From Pedobacter mendelii (GTDB lineage: Bacteria > Bacteroidota > Bacteroidia > Sphingobacteriales > Sphingobacteriaceae): a stretch of 64,000 nt of DNA. The position numbers and the translations under genes are program-made. Shown here in pieces: positions 27,882 to 37,008 of this stretch (positions are counted from its first letter, which is position 1; the number at the start of each line of letters is the position of its first letter). The notes below the pieces were generated by a model, which did no database searches, was not told the DNA's origin, and worked only from the letters and a program-made list of their open reading frames with translations. Location of the stretch: contig NZ_BMDJ01000005.1 of assembly GCF_014635725.1 (NCBI RefSeq), forward strand, positions 1-64,000. Direction: 5' to 3'.

Positions 27882-28955
27882 TTATGCTCCTTTTTTAATC
27901 AATTTATACTCAATAACTGGTTTACCACGTGTACCAGAATCACCAGCACCCATTGAAATAAATTTTAACTTATAATAATTTCCTGCACCATCTTTAATTA
28001 CGTAAAAGGAATCCGTTTTAACTCCCGTTGCCGGAGATGTGCTTCTCCATGATGATCCAATAGCATCTCTGTTTGTTTTAAAAGTTACAGCACTTATATT
28101 TGCCTCTTTAAAATCAGCATAGCTTACTGTACTTGTTGCAACTACTCCTGCAGTTACACCATTTAATGAATTCAAGAAGACTAAATCTGAAAAATTGTAG
28201 GGAACTATTACACCATTAAATGTTGTTTGGTAAACAGAGTAGGTCCAGGTTATATCCCAATTTGAATTTTCTGGTTCCGCACTAACAATTGCTCCGTTGG
28301 TTAATGAAACAAATTTAAAGTTAAAGTTTCCATCTTTTGGAACATCTACGGTGGTGAAGTTAGTTGTTTCTTTTATTTTACCATATTGTAAAGTGTAACC
28401 ACCAGAGGTATTTCTCGTTACTTTTAGTTTAATCCATGATTTTGCTGAAATACTGCCACCCGTGCCACGATTTAAAATAATAATTTTATTATCTGCTGCT
28501 GTTGCTGATACAGTTGGAATTACTGTATTTGATAAATTGCCACTTATTGCATCAAAATATGCAAAATCTGTATTAGCTGGAGAAGCCTGGCTAACGGCTA
28601 ATGTTAAGCCTAAAGTATCGGCTTCGCCAACGGTGGCCAAGCTTGCGTTTGTTGTGGTAATAACTTTTGCACCTGCAGCTGTTGTGTTGTTTAAAATAAC
28701 TCTGAAGTCAGAACCACCGTAAAAACCCAAATCCCAAGATGCTCTTGCTACTGATGTCTGTTTATCAGTACTAAAATCTACAAAAACACTGTTCCCTGCT
28801 GCGCTTCCTGCCTCAGCAGCAATTAAACCATTTAATGTTAATGTGCTTCCATCAGAAGGTGGTGCAACTACGATAGGTTCTTCATTGTCTTTTTTACAAG
28901 AAGTAAAAGTAATCGCTAGCAAAGCGATTGCAATAATTGAGTTAAATTTATTCAT
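27882..28955 (-). CDS. HmuY-family lipoprotein (heme-uptake operon), lacking histidine
   Basis: A lipobox (TFTSC, Cys20) starts this 357-residue protein, which has the HmuY-type beta-rich sequence (VFVDFSTDKQTSVARASWDLGFYGG, KSWIKLK, NWDITWTYSVY, LVFLNSLNGV). HmuY binds heme at the surface and hands it to the receptor encoded just upstream. The known proteins use two His or two Met ligands; this one contains no His at all and only one Met besides the start. It is also longer than the roughly 216-residue P. gingivalis HmuY. It may bind something else or use other ligands. Confidence 0.85.
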   Translation of the reverse strand: MNKFNSIIAIALLAITFTSCKKDNEEPIVVAPPSDGSTLTLNGLIAAEAGSAAGNSVFVDFSTDKQTSVARASWDLGFYGGSDFRVILNNTTAAGAKVITTTNASLATVGEADTLGLTLAVSQASPANTDFAYFDAISGNLSNTVIPTVSATAADNKIIILNRGTGGSISAKSWIKLKVTRNTSGGYTLQYGKIKETTNFTTVDVPKDGNFNFKFVSLTNGAIVSAEPENSNWDITWTYSVYQTTFNGVIVPYNFSDLVFLNSLNGVTAGVVATSTVSYADFKEANISAVTFKTNRDAIGSSWRSTSPATGVKTDSFYVIKDGAGNYYKLKFISMGAGDSGTRGKPVIEYKLIKKGA

Positions 28956-28988
28956 GTTTCAATTTTTAATGTTTATTATATTTCTGAT

Positions 28989-31058
28989 TTAATTTTTGTT
29001 CCAGTTAAAGATTAATCCCAGTATATAAGACCTACCATAGCTGTTCGGCACCGAAGTACCATCAGTGCTATGTGCGCCTCCGCTTGCAGTAGATGTATTG
29101 GATAATTGTGTTACGTTTAAAAGATTTTTTATACCAGCATTTATGGTCAAATACTTATATATATTTTTGTTCAGCATTAAGTCTGCTAGGTTAAATCCAC
29201 CAATTTTGACTAGTGTTGCTGTTTGAAAACCATTTAAAACAATTAGTTGGTAGCTTGGTCTGCTACCTGAGTATTTATAGAATAAGCTTATACTGCCATT
29301 TATTTTAGGGAAATTGTAAGTCAGGTTTGAAGAAACTTCTGCACTCCAAACAAACTCTGGAATTTCGAAAGATGCATTGGATTCCAATAATTCATTGTAT
29401 CGGCCTATGTATGAGAAACCAACATTAGCCTGAAAATTTTTATAGAGTAATGTATTATCTAAAGTACCACCTGTTGTTTTAAACTTAGAAATATTTATTA
29501 ATGTAGTAACTGTTGGATTTGTTGCATCAATACCGTAATCAATTCTATTTTTAAACAAATTATAAAACCCTGCCAATGTGGAGCGGAATTGAAAATCGTT
29601 TATCTGAACACCAGACCATCCAAATGAACCATTAAAGCTATTAGATTCTTCGGCTTTAAGATTTGGATTTCCCATTATCGAATGGCTCGCATCAAAAAAA
29701 TCATAATATAATTCGCGTAGGGCAGGCGCACGGAAACCTCTCGCATAAGCTAATCTAAAATCAAGGGTTTTTGTTAAAGTAAATTTTGTATTTAATGATG
29801 GAATTACTGGGGGAGCATCATAAATAGAGTTTTTTATAAACCTAAATCCTGGTCGGATATTTATACCTTCTGTTGGTTTAAATTCACCTGAAATGAAAAA
29901 TGCATAATCATTTATTGCGGGTGAACCATTAATTCTTGCACCACTTGCAGCATCACGATTAAATTCTAAACCTGGTTGCAAAGTAAGTAGGTCGTTTATT
30001 TTATATATTGCTGTAGCTCGGAAAATTGAAAAATTAAATTTAGCTACATCTTGTTCACCTGCGGCTGCAGTAAGTTCTTCACTTCCATTAGTAAAATCAT
30101 GAATAACAGATTTGGTTGCTCTTTCGAGATTTGTAAACCCTGCAATAGCTGTAAGCTGAAGGTTTTGAAATAACTGCCATTCTGATTGTAATTGTTGGGT
30201 GTAACGATTTGTTGTATAAGTTTGAAATTTTGCTTTATAGTTATTAGGGTTCATACCACCACGGCTGTCTATCGTTTCATTCAAGCCATCTAACCGATAC
30301 CAGATATTAAAATTCTCATTTCTATAACCAATTTTTGTATTTCCTAACCACTGCTCTTTAGGTTTCCAACGATTACTATCCGCATCAACTTCAGCACTTG
30401 TAGCTGTTTTTGAAGCTAAATTCCAACCACCAAATTCATTATGTGTAAATCCTGCTAATGCACTCCAGCCTTTATTTTGCCAGCTACCGCTTATGTTTTG
30501 GTTATGACTGCCACTTCCGCTGAAAGCATTGTATTCATTGCTTACAGTTTCCTCTTGTAATCTTACAGATATATTTAATAATGATTTTCCGCTGTTTTTC
30601 GTGATGATATTTATAACCCCAGCTAATGCATCTGTTCCGTAAACGACAGACATTGGGCCTTCTACAATTTCTATTCTATCAACTGTATTAATATCTATTT
30701 GATTTAAACTCTCTCTTGTATCCGATCTATCAACCATCGGAATACCATCTAACAGGATCTTGATATTTCTGCCCGTCATCCCCATTAATTGGACATCTGA
30801 TGTTCCTAAAGTTAAATCATTGCTAAAGCGGAACCCCAGCTCGGTATTGAGTACTTGTTGAACGTTCGTTGCCGCCCTTAATTTTATCCTTTCGGCACTT
30901 ATTGTTCTAATATTGTAAACGGAGTTTTTTAAAGTTTGAGGTCCAAACTGACCTGTAATTACAACCTCTTTTAAAACTTTAGCTGTATCGCTTTTTAATT
31001 GCTGGCTAAAAGCACAAAATCCATATAATAATAAAGCAAATAATAAATATATTTTCAT
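28989..31058 (-). CDS. TonB-dependent heme receptor (HmuR-like)
   Basis: The 689-residue outer-membrane protein has a signal peptide (cleavage near AFS), the plug domain (EVVITGQF, NIKILLDGIPMVD, VYGTDALAGVINI) and a beta-barrel to the C-terminal aromatic end. The heme-receptor motif is complete: FRAP (442-445), then His459 in FDASHSIM, then NPNL (464-467). It imports heme using TonB. The HmuY-like lipoprotein follows after a 33-bp gap, and a divergent AraC gene controls the region. Confidence 0.92.
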   Translation of the reverse strand: MKIYLLFALLLYGFCAFSQQLKSDTAKVLKEVVITGQFGPQTLKNSVYNIRTISAERIKLRAATNVQQVLNTELGFRFSNDLTLGTSDVQLMGMTGRNIKILLDGIPMVDRSDTRESLNQIDINTVDRIEIVEGPMSVVYGTDALAGVINIITKNSGKSLLNISVRLQEETVSNEYNAFSGSGSHNQNISGSWQNKGWSALAGFTHNEFGGWNLASKTATSAEVDADSNRWKPKEQWLGNTKIGYRNENFNIWYRLDGLNETIDSRGGMNPNNYKAKFQTYTTNRYTQQLQSEWQLFQNLQLTAIAGFTNLERATKSVIHDFTNGSEELTAAAGEQDVAKFNFSIFRATAIYKINDLLTLQPGLEFNRDAASGARINGSPAINDYAFFISGEFKPTEGINIRPGFRFIKNSIYDAPPVIPSLNTKFTLTKTLDFRLAYARGFRAPALRELYYDFFDASHSIMGNPNLKAEESNSFNGSFGWSGVQINDFQFRSTLAGFYNLFKNRIDYGIDATNPTVTTLINISKFKTTGGTLDNTLLYKNFQANVGFSYIGRYNELLESNASFEIPEFVWSAEVSSNLTYNFPKINGSISLFYKYSGSRPSYQLIVLNGFQTATLVKIGGFNLADLMLNKNIYKYLTINAGIKNLLNVTQLSNTSTASGGAHSTDGTSVPNSYGRSYILGLIFNWNKN

Positions 31059-31080
31059 TTATTTAGACTAATTATAAATA

Positions 31081-31156
31081 ATTATGCAAATTTGTGCATA
31101 ATCAAGCTAGGCAGATAACGTCAAACGGATAATATATAACGCCAAACGGATTATTA
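31081..31156. promoter_or_regulatory. Operator region between the heme receptor and the AraC gene
   Basis: Two structures are visible. A palindrome ATTATGCA (31081-31088)/TGCATAAT (31095-31102) has perfect 8-bp arms. Then AACGTCAAACGGATAATA (31117-31134) and AACGCCAAACGGATTATT (31139-31156) are direct repeats exactly 22 bp apart, two turns of the helix, the usual spacing of AraC-type half-sites. The divergent AraC gene starts at 31221. Confidence 0.65.
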
Positions 31157-31220
31157 AGAAAGATTCTAAATAAAATAAATTTTGTTAAAATTCGATTCTG
31201 AAAAATTTCAACGCCATAAA

Positions 31221-32150
31221 ATGAAAATTAAAATATCCGATTATTTAGAAGGAAAAGTGATCTTTTCGAAACGTTATCCTCTAAATTTTAAAACAAGAGC
31301 AGATTTTGATGAACACGAACAAGAAATTGAAAATAAGGGTTACAAAATTTTTTTAAAAGAGAGATGGTTTGAGGGCATACACATTAGTCATATTAAAATT
31401 AATACTAAAAAGCCAGAACAGATTCTTATACATTATTCCAGTATTACTGTTTCGTTTCTATATTGTTTAGAAGGCACTATTAACTGCGAAAATAGTTCAA
31501 AAATAGAAAGTATTGTTTTAAACAAAAATCAGCAAATTATTAAATTAAATGATTTTAAAAACCTAGTGATCAGTTTTAATAGTAAGATAGAATATATTCA
31601 TATCCAATTAACGCAAGAACACTATAAAAAGCTTACAGGAGGAAATTTTGGTAATGATTTATCAGCCTTTGAATCTTCTGAAACTGATTCTGAAATAACC
31701 TTAATTTTGAATTCACTAATAACTCAAAAAAATCATAAACGAACAGCGAAAATTTCAATACAAGCTAAAGTCTACGCTTTATTAACTTTCTACATTAATA
31801 AAGTAAATTATAAACCTTTGCTTTCATTGAAGAAAGATGATATTGATAAAATATTATTTGCAAAAAAGCTTGTCGAAGATAATATTCAAATGCCTTATTC
31901 ATTAATAAATCTATCTAGAAAAGCAGGAATAAACGATTACAAACTTAAAAAAGGTTTTAAAGAAATAACTGGTAACACAGTTTTTGGATATCTTTATAAA
32001 ATAAGGATGGAGAAGGCACATTACTATCTATCAAGAGATAAGAAAACAGTAAATGAAGTTGCATTTTTAGTTGGTTATAAAAATGCGCAGCATTTTACTG
32101 CTGCATTTAAAAAAATATATAATATTTTGCCTCGTAGCTTAAATAAATAA
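31221..32150 (+). CDS. AraC-family transcriptional regulator
   Basis: The C-terminal 100 residues hold the double helix-turn-helix (LSRKAGINDYKLKKGFKEI and VAFLVGYKNAQHFTAAFKKIY). The N-terminal part is a ligand or dimer domain of unclear type. A TTG 13 codons upstream would extend the protein; I chose ATG at 31221 (309 residues) because TTG starts are rare here and the upstream residues look unlike protein. The divergent operator region and the neighbouring heme receptor suggest it activates heme uptake, like the iron-linked PchR-type regulators. Confidence 0.9.
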   Translation: MKIKISDYLEGKVIFSKRYPLNFKTRADFDEHEQEIENKGYKIFLKERWFEGIHISHIKINTKKPEQILIHYSSITVSFLYCLEGTINCENSSKIESIVLNKNQQIIKLNDFKNLVISFNSKIEYIHIQLTQEHYKKLTGGNFGNDLSAFESSETDSEITLILNSLITQKNHKRTAKISIQAKVYALLTFYINKVNYKPLLSLKKDDIDKILFAKKLVEDNIQMPYSLINLSRKAGINDYKLKKGFKEITGNTVFGYLYKIRMEKAHYYLSRDKKTVNEVAFLVGYKNAQHFTAAFKKIYNILPRSLNK

Positions 32151-32175
32151 GTTCGTCTATGTGTAGGCTTGATAT

Positions 32176-33195
32176 TTAATCGACCATTTTGTTGTTAATT
32201 ATCAAATCGGATTCTATCAAAGTATTGTAAAAGGCCTGGTTTTCTACATTTGGATTATTAATTAAATCTAAAAGAATATTGGCAGCCTTTTGGCCTTGAA
32301 GATATGGATACTGTTCTACCGACGCAATTGGTGAATAATCTAAATAATTCATTAAAGGAAGGTTGGCGTAACTTACAACATCAATTTCATCAGCAATTTT
32401 GAGTTTCTTTAAATATCTGATTAAAAATAAAGCAATATAATCGTTAAAAGCTACAATAGCAGTTGGTTTTCTCTTATGATTTATGAGTTGGTTTGCAGCA
32501 TCGATTGATCCTTGTTCCGTTAAATTACAGTTTACAACCAAAGATGGATCAAATTTTAAGCGATTAAAATTGATGGCTTGCATATAACCTTCTTTTCTTT
32601 CACCACTTGCAAATAGCGTTGTGGGTCCATTTATCATGCCTATAGTTCTATGGCCTTTCTTTAGCAGAAAATTAACAGCTTTAATTGTTGCATTTTCAAG
32701 AGAACAAGCAACATAATGAACATTTTTAAATGGAGGAATTCTATCGAAAAATACAACAGGTATATTAAAAGCTTTTAGCTTTTCGAAATGATCGAAATTA
32801 GAAGTATCCTTACTGATTGATACTATTAATCCATCTACACGCTGATTTTTCATTTTATCAACCAACCTAACTTCTTTCTCAATATCATCATGAGATTGAG
32901 CGAAAATTACAGTGTAGTTTTTTTTCAACGCTTCATCCTCAATCGCTGAAATAGCAATAGAAAAAAAATGTTCAGATAATTTAGGAAGGATAACACCAAT
33001 TGTGTAAGTTTTACCTTTTTGAAAAAGAATAGCAGCGTTATTTGGCTCGTAATTTAAAGATTTTGCAAGTTGCTTAATTTTTTCACGCGTAACTGCACCA
33101 ATACTTGGGTGATCATGTAAACCCCTGGATACGCTTGAAGGCGAAAGGTTCAATATTTTGGCTATTTCCTTAATGGTTGTTGGCTTAGATTGCAT
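32176..33195 (-). CDS. LacI-family transcriptional regulator
   Basis: The 339-residue repressor has the helix-turn-helix TIKEIAKILNLSPSSVSRGLHDHPSIG at the N-terminus and a periplasmic-binding-like effector domain (TYTIGVILPKLSEHFF, VDGLIVSIS, VVFFDR). Its sugar ligand is unknown. The target may be a sugar gene; a CAAACGTTTG palindrome lies before the symporter gene at 4386. No sugar gene adjoins it here. It is transcribed towards the AraC gene. Confidence 0.92.
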   Translation of the reverse strand: MQSKPTTIKEIAKILNLSPSSVSRGLHDHPSIGAVTREKIKQLAKSLNYEPNNAAILFQKGKTYTIGVILPKLSEHFFSIAISAIEDEALKKNYTVIFAQSHDDIEKEVRLVDKMKNQRVDGLIVSISKDTSNFDHFEKLKAFNIPVVFFDRIPPFKNVHYVACSLENATIKAVNFLLKKGHRTIGMINGPTTLFASGERKEGYMQAINFNRLKFDPSLVVNCNLTEQGSIDAANQLINHKRKPTAIVAFNDYIALFLIRYLKKLKIADEIDVVSYANLPLMNYLDYSPIASVEQYPYLQGQKAANILLDLINNPNVENQAFYNTLIESDLIINNKMVD

Positions 33196-33594
33196 TTAAG
33201 TTACTAAACTATATAAAATATGTTTGTGTTGTAATAATACAAAATTAATAAGACGTTAGCGTGGTTTTTTTTACCTCATTTCTTTTTATTCAGAACTTAA
33301 ACATATAATGCATTCATATGAGGTAAATAAAAACTTAAAAAACTTTATTTGTATATCAAGTGTAATTAATAATCTATAATGGGTAATGAAACCATAATTT
33401 CTGTATTTACAGAAGAATAACAGACGGACAGAATGCTAATTTTTGTATTCAACGATGATGATTGATAAAATTTAGATTTATTAATCAAGTAATTTAATTA
33501 GTCAAATATTATTCGATTACATTAGATCAGTTCTTCCTATTTAAAATGAATTTCCTTGTTAAAAAATTTATCCTAATTAGTCAATTTAAAATTA
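33196..33594. other. Intergenic region with small inverted repeats
   Basis: About 400 bp, AT-rich, with no convincing coding frame. It holds the divergent promoters of lacI and the MBL hydrolase. TTACCTCAT (33271-33279) and ATGAGGTAA (33318-33326) form a 9-bp inverted repeat, and TCTGTA (33400-33405)/TACAGA (33408-33413) a 6-bp one. A repeated TAATTAGTCAA occurs at 33495-33505 and 33574-33584. Function is unclear. Confidence 0.4.
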
Positions 33595-34686
33595 ATGATA
33601 GCTGTTTATACTTTAATCGTCCTAATTCTGATTTTCTTAATCGTAACTAATCTACCTGTATTTGGTCGATTACCAAAAGGAGAAAGGCTTAATTCAATCC
33701 ATCATTTAAAAAATTATCGTAATGGAGCATTACAAAATATTTCTGTAACACCTATGCAGCCAGAAGGTGTAAGTTTATTTACAATTATTAAAAAATACTT
33801 TTTTGGCAAGCACCCTAATAAAATCCCTAAGAAGGCGTTAAACTTCATTAAAACTGATTTAAACAAAGCACCCGAAAGTAATTCGCCAGAAATTGTTTGG
33901 TTTGGGCATTCTTCTTATCTAATTACAATAAATAATAAAAGAATTTTAGTAGATCCGGTTTTTAGTGAAACACCATCCCCGTTTTCCTTTATTGGTAGCA
34001 AGGCATTTCCTGGTACTAATTTTGTAAAAGCTGAAGCTTTTTTAAATATAGATGTTTTGGTTGTAACTCATGATCATTATGATCATTTAGATTATAAAAG
34101 TATTCTAAAAATTGCGCCTCAAGTCAAAAATATTGTTACATCGATAGGAGTGGGTTCACATTTAGAAAGATGGGGTATCGATACTCATAAAATTAACGAA
34201 CTATGCTGGGAACAATCAATTTCATTATCTGATGATTTAGAATTTACGGCTGTATGCGCCCGTCACTTTACCGGAAGAAAGTTTAAACGCAATCAAACAC
34301 TTTGGTCGGCATTTGTTTTAAAAACACCAAATTACAAACTATTTTTAGGAGGCGATTCAGGTTATGATGTTCATTTTAAAAAAATAGGTGACGATTATGG
34401 ACCTTTTGATATTGCGTTTTTGGAATGTGGTCAATATAACGAGCTTTGGCCGTTTATTCACATGTTCCCCGAGCAAACTGTACAAGCAGCAATTGAATTA
34501 AATGCAAAAATTTTAATGCCTGTGCATTGGGGTAAATTTAGTTTATCCATGCACCCATGGAATGAACCGGCAGAACGAGTAACCTTAGCAGCTGAAAAAC
34601 AAAATTTAAAAATCATTATACCAAAACTTGGAGAAAGAGTGGTTTTAAACAAAGATTTTCCCTCAGAAAAATGGTGGCTAGATTAA
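33595..34686 (+). CDS. MBL-fold metallo-hydrolase (NAPE-PLD-like)
   Basis: The 363-residue protein begins with a hydrophobic segment (residues 3-20), likely a membrane anchor or signal. The metallo-beta-lactamase core has the zinc motif HDHYDH (159-164), ARHFTGR, the GGDSG strand and the C-terminal histidine in MPVHWG. This arrangement is close to the NAPE-PLD group, which cleaves N-acyl-phosphatidylethanolamines, but the substrate of bacterial members is not settled. The neighbour at 34741 may share its transcript. Confidence 0.88.
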   Translation: MIAVYTLIVLILIFLIVTNLPVFGRLPKGERLNSIHHLKNYRNGALQNISVTPMQPEGVSLFTIIKKYFFGKHPNKIPKKALNFIKTDLNKAPESNSPEIVWFGHSSYLITINNKRILVDPVFSETPSPFSFIGSKAFPGTNFVKAEAFLNIDVLVVTHDHYDHLDYKSILKIAPQVKNIVTSIGVGSHLERWGIDTHKINELCWEQSISLSDDLEFTAVCARHFTGRKFKRNQTLWSAFVLKTPNYKLFLGGDSGYDVHFKKIGDDYGPFDIAFLECGQYNELWPFIHMFPEQTVQAAIELNAKILMPVHWGKFSLSMHPWNEPAERVTLAAEKQNLKIIIPKLGERVVLNKDFPSEKWWLD

Positions 34687-34740
34687 TAAAAAATAAACAA
34701 AAGTTAATCATAAATGTTAGTTAGTATTAAAAACACATAT

Positions 34741-35100
34741 ATGAAAACTGACCTTGTAGAAATTTTCCAAACCATAAGAGCAAGCTTACAACCTTATGCA
34801 GCAAGAGGTTATACTGTTAGTGAAAATTCTGAAACAAACTATGTTTTGGTAAGTGAAAAAAATGTAATAGAAAACGATGGTAAAACCACTGAACGTTTTT
34901 TCGTAGGAATTTTTATAAATGCTGAAGTTGTTGATATTCAATTGAATACAAGTGAATTTGATTCGGCACAAGATTTAGTCGAATTCGGAAATGTTAAGGA
35001 AGGTTTTTCCATTTCTGAGCTTGATGAAGATAAATTAAAAGAAGTTGAAATATTTATCGAAATTATATACACAAATTTTAAAGAAAGAGGCTGGGTATAG
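34741..35100 (+). CDS. Small protein of unknown function
   Basis: A 119-residue acidic protein without signal peptide or membrane segment, rich in mixed alpha/beta sequence (KTDLVEIFQTIRASLQPYAA, FVGIFINAEVVDIQL). I do not recognise the family. The longer frame starts 27 bp upstream, but those residues add nothing conserved-looking, so I chose ATG at 34741. It follows the MBL hydrolase by 54 bp and is co-directional. Confidence 0.7.
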   Translation: MKTDLVEIFQTIRASLQPYAARGYTVSENSETNYVLVSEKNVIENDGKTTERFFVGIFINAEVVDIQLNTSEFDSAQDLVEFGNVKEGFSISELDEDKLKEVEIFIEIIYTNFKERGWV

Positions 35101-35190
35101 AATTTATTCTCCTTAAAAAGTTAAATTTGCCTTCAATAATCTAAATATTCAACAACCAGTTTATTGAACAATTCTAGTGTAAATTCTTTA

Positions 35191-35958
35191 ATGATAACCT
35201 GTAAGTGGCGAAGTGAATTTTTATCTGCCTTACAGAATAATAGCATTATATACCATTCAATTGAGGGTAATCTTTTATCATTTCCTAAGCATAATTTTAT
35301 AATTCATTTGGTAAATACCAAAAATAATTTTCTGCCCGAAGATTTAATTCATATCCAAGACCAGCATTCTATTAATAATATTAAACTGATTCATTTATGG
35401 GAAGATGTGTGGACATCGAAACCTGAACAAGTTTTATTTAGGTTAATGTCACTTTTAGGGCATAACAAAAGGATTCATGGTAGAAAAACAGAAGTTCGAA
35501 AAATTAATAAGCCTGAAGCAGATGAATTTTTAAATGCAAATCATCTTCAGGGTGCAGTCAGCAGTCGCTATAAGTTTGGGCTTTTCTATTTAAATGAACT
35601 TTTAGCAGTTGCAACTTTCTCTTCACTTCGTAAAATGAATCACACAGAAAATTATAAATCTTTAGAATTAATAAGGTTTGCAACTAAAGGAGGATATTCG
35701 ATTACGGGCGGATTAAGCAAACTAATTAAGCACATAGAAAGGCTTGTAATGCCTAACGATATAATGACATATGCAGATAGAGATTGGTCTGCTGGCGAAA
35801 GTTATTTTAAAATTGACTTTAAAAACATTAGTATTTTACCTCCACAATATTTCAATTTAGATACCAATTTAAAGAGAAAACTACAAAAAGATAATATTGA
35901 ATTCACATGTTCGAATGTATTTAATACAGGTAGCATTAAATTCATTTTAAGATTTTAG
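35191..35958 (+). CDS. Phage-like protein with GNAT/Hef-like architecture, coupled to miaA
   Basis: The 255-residue protein resembles a family I know from T4-like phages beside homing endonucleases. An N-terminal half with a VSR-like stretch (LIHLWEDVWTSKPEQVLFRL) leads into RIHGRKTEVRKI. A second half carries NHLQGAVSSRYKFGLFY, LELIRFATKGGYSITGG and TYADRDWSAGESYFK. Function is unknown; the second half looks like an acetyltransferase-type fold. Its stop codon is one base before the miaA ATG. An upstream TTG at 35164 would add nine residues. Confidence 0.7.
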   Translation: MITCKWRSEFLSALQNNSIIYHSIEGNLLSFPKHNFIIHLVNTKNNFLPEDLIHIQDQHSINNIKLIHLWEDVWTSKPEQVLFRLMSLLGHNKRIHGRKTEVRKINKPEADEFLNANHLQGAVSSRYKFGLFYLNELLAVATFSSLRKMNHTENYKSLELIRFATKGGYSITGGLSKLIKHIERLVMPNDIMTYADRDWSAGESYFKIDFKNISILPPQYFNLDTNLKRKLQKDNIEFTCSNVFNTGSIKFILRF

Positions 35959-35959
35959 T

Positions 35960-36880
35960 ATGTCGGAAAATACATTAATCATCATTTTGGGTGCAACAGC
36001 TTCTGGTAAAACAAAACTTGCTGTGCAGGTTGCAATAGAACTTAATGGCGAAATTATAAGTGCAGATAGCCGGCAGGTTTTTAAAAAGATGAATATTGGC
36101 ACAGGAAAAGACTTGGCTGAATATTCAATTGGCGATAAAAGTATTCCACATCACCTTATTGATATACTGGAGCCAGGACAGCGATATAATGTTGATGCAT
36201 TTAAAAATGATTTTTACAATGCATATCAATCTGTAATGGATAGAATTAAGCAACCAATACTATGCGGAGGAACAGGAATGTATATTCACAGTATTTTACA
36301 AAATCAACTGTATACAAATGTTCCTGTCGATGTTGATTTGCGTTTATTATTAGATAATTTTTCTAAAGAGGAACTGATAGATAAATTGTCTTTTTATCCT
36401 ATTGAAAACACTAGTCATGCTGATAATTCATCAAAAAAGAGATTAATTCGGGCCATTGAGATAGCAGAATACCTTGAATATAATAAAATTGAAGAGGTTG
36501 AAAGACCTGAGATTAAACCTTTAATTTTTGGTTTGAAGAATGAAGTTGAGCAAACAAGGTTTAATATAATTAAAAGATTAGAATTAAGGTTAAATAATGG
36601 TTTGATTGAAGAAGTTAGAGATTTATTAGCGGCCGGAGTAAGTAGAGAAATGCTTATTCTCTATGGTTTAGAATATAAGTTTATCGTCAATTACTTAACT
36701 GGAGAATTGAGTTATAATGAACTAAAATTAAAATTAGGAATTGCTATATGTCAATTTGCGAAGCGTCAAAATACTTTTTTCAGAAAAATGGAGAAAGATG
36801 GGGTTTTGATAAATTGGCTTGATGCTTCATCGCCAATTAATCAATTAAAACAACAGGTTTTAGAAAAATGTTCTTTTTAA
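35960..36880 (+). CDS. miaA: tRNA dimethylallyltransferase
   Basis: The 306-residue enzyme has the P-loop GATASGKTKLA (residues 10-20), the signature DSRQVFKKMNIGTGKD, PHHLID, and GGTGMYIHSIL. It adds a dimethylallyl group to A37 of tRNAs that read UNN codons. It sits directly behind the phage-like protein gene with a one-base gap, so the two are probably translated together. The C-terminal part (LYGLEYKFIVNYLTGEL and FAKRQNTFFRK) is normal for MiaA. Confidence 0.97.
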   Translation: MSENTLIIILGATASGKTKLAVQVAIELNGEIISADSRQVFKKMNIGTGKDLAEYSIGDKSIPHHLIDILEPGQRYNVDAFKNDFYNAYQSVMDRIKQPILCGGTGMYIHSILQNQLYTNVPVDVDLRLLLDNFSKEELIDKLSFYPIENTSHADNSSKKRLIRAIEIAEYLEYNKIEEVERPEIKPLIFGLKNEVEQTRFNIIKRLELRLNNGLIEEVRDLLAAGVSREMLILYGLEYKFIVNYLTGELSYNELKLKLGIAICQFAKRQNTFFRKMEKDGVLINWLDASSPINQLKQQVLEKCSF

Positions 36881-36947
36881 TGAAAAATATTTTTGTGAAT
36901 TAACAATGACTTAACTGTATACTGAAAATACTCAAAAAAGCTCTTTT

Positions 36948-36963
36948 TGGCACAGGGTTTGTA
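36948..36963 (+). promoter_or_regulatory. Probable sigma-54 promoter of the outer-membrane barrel gene
   Basis: TGGCACAGGGTTTGTA matches the -24/-12 consensus TGGCACG-N4-TTGCW in most positions and keeps the exact spacing; the final GC is GT here. Its end lies 45 bp before the ATG at 37009. No enhancer-binding regulator gene was found in the window. Confidence 0.5.
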
Positions 36964-37008
36964 ATCATCGAGTTAATATAGTTTAACTCAAAAATAATAT
37001 AATTAAAA

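Noticed and set aside
34714..34740. Longer start for the small unknown protein
   Set aside because: The added residues look unlike protein and the later ATG has equal support.
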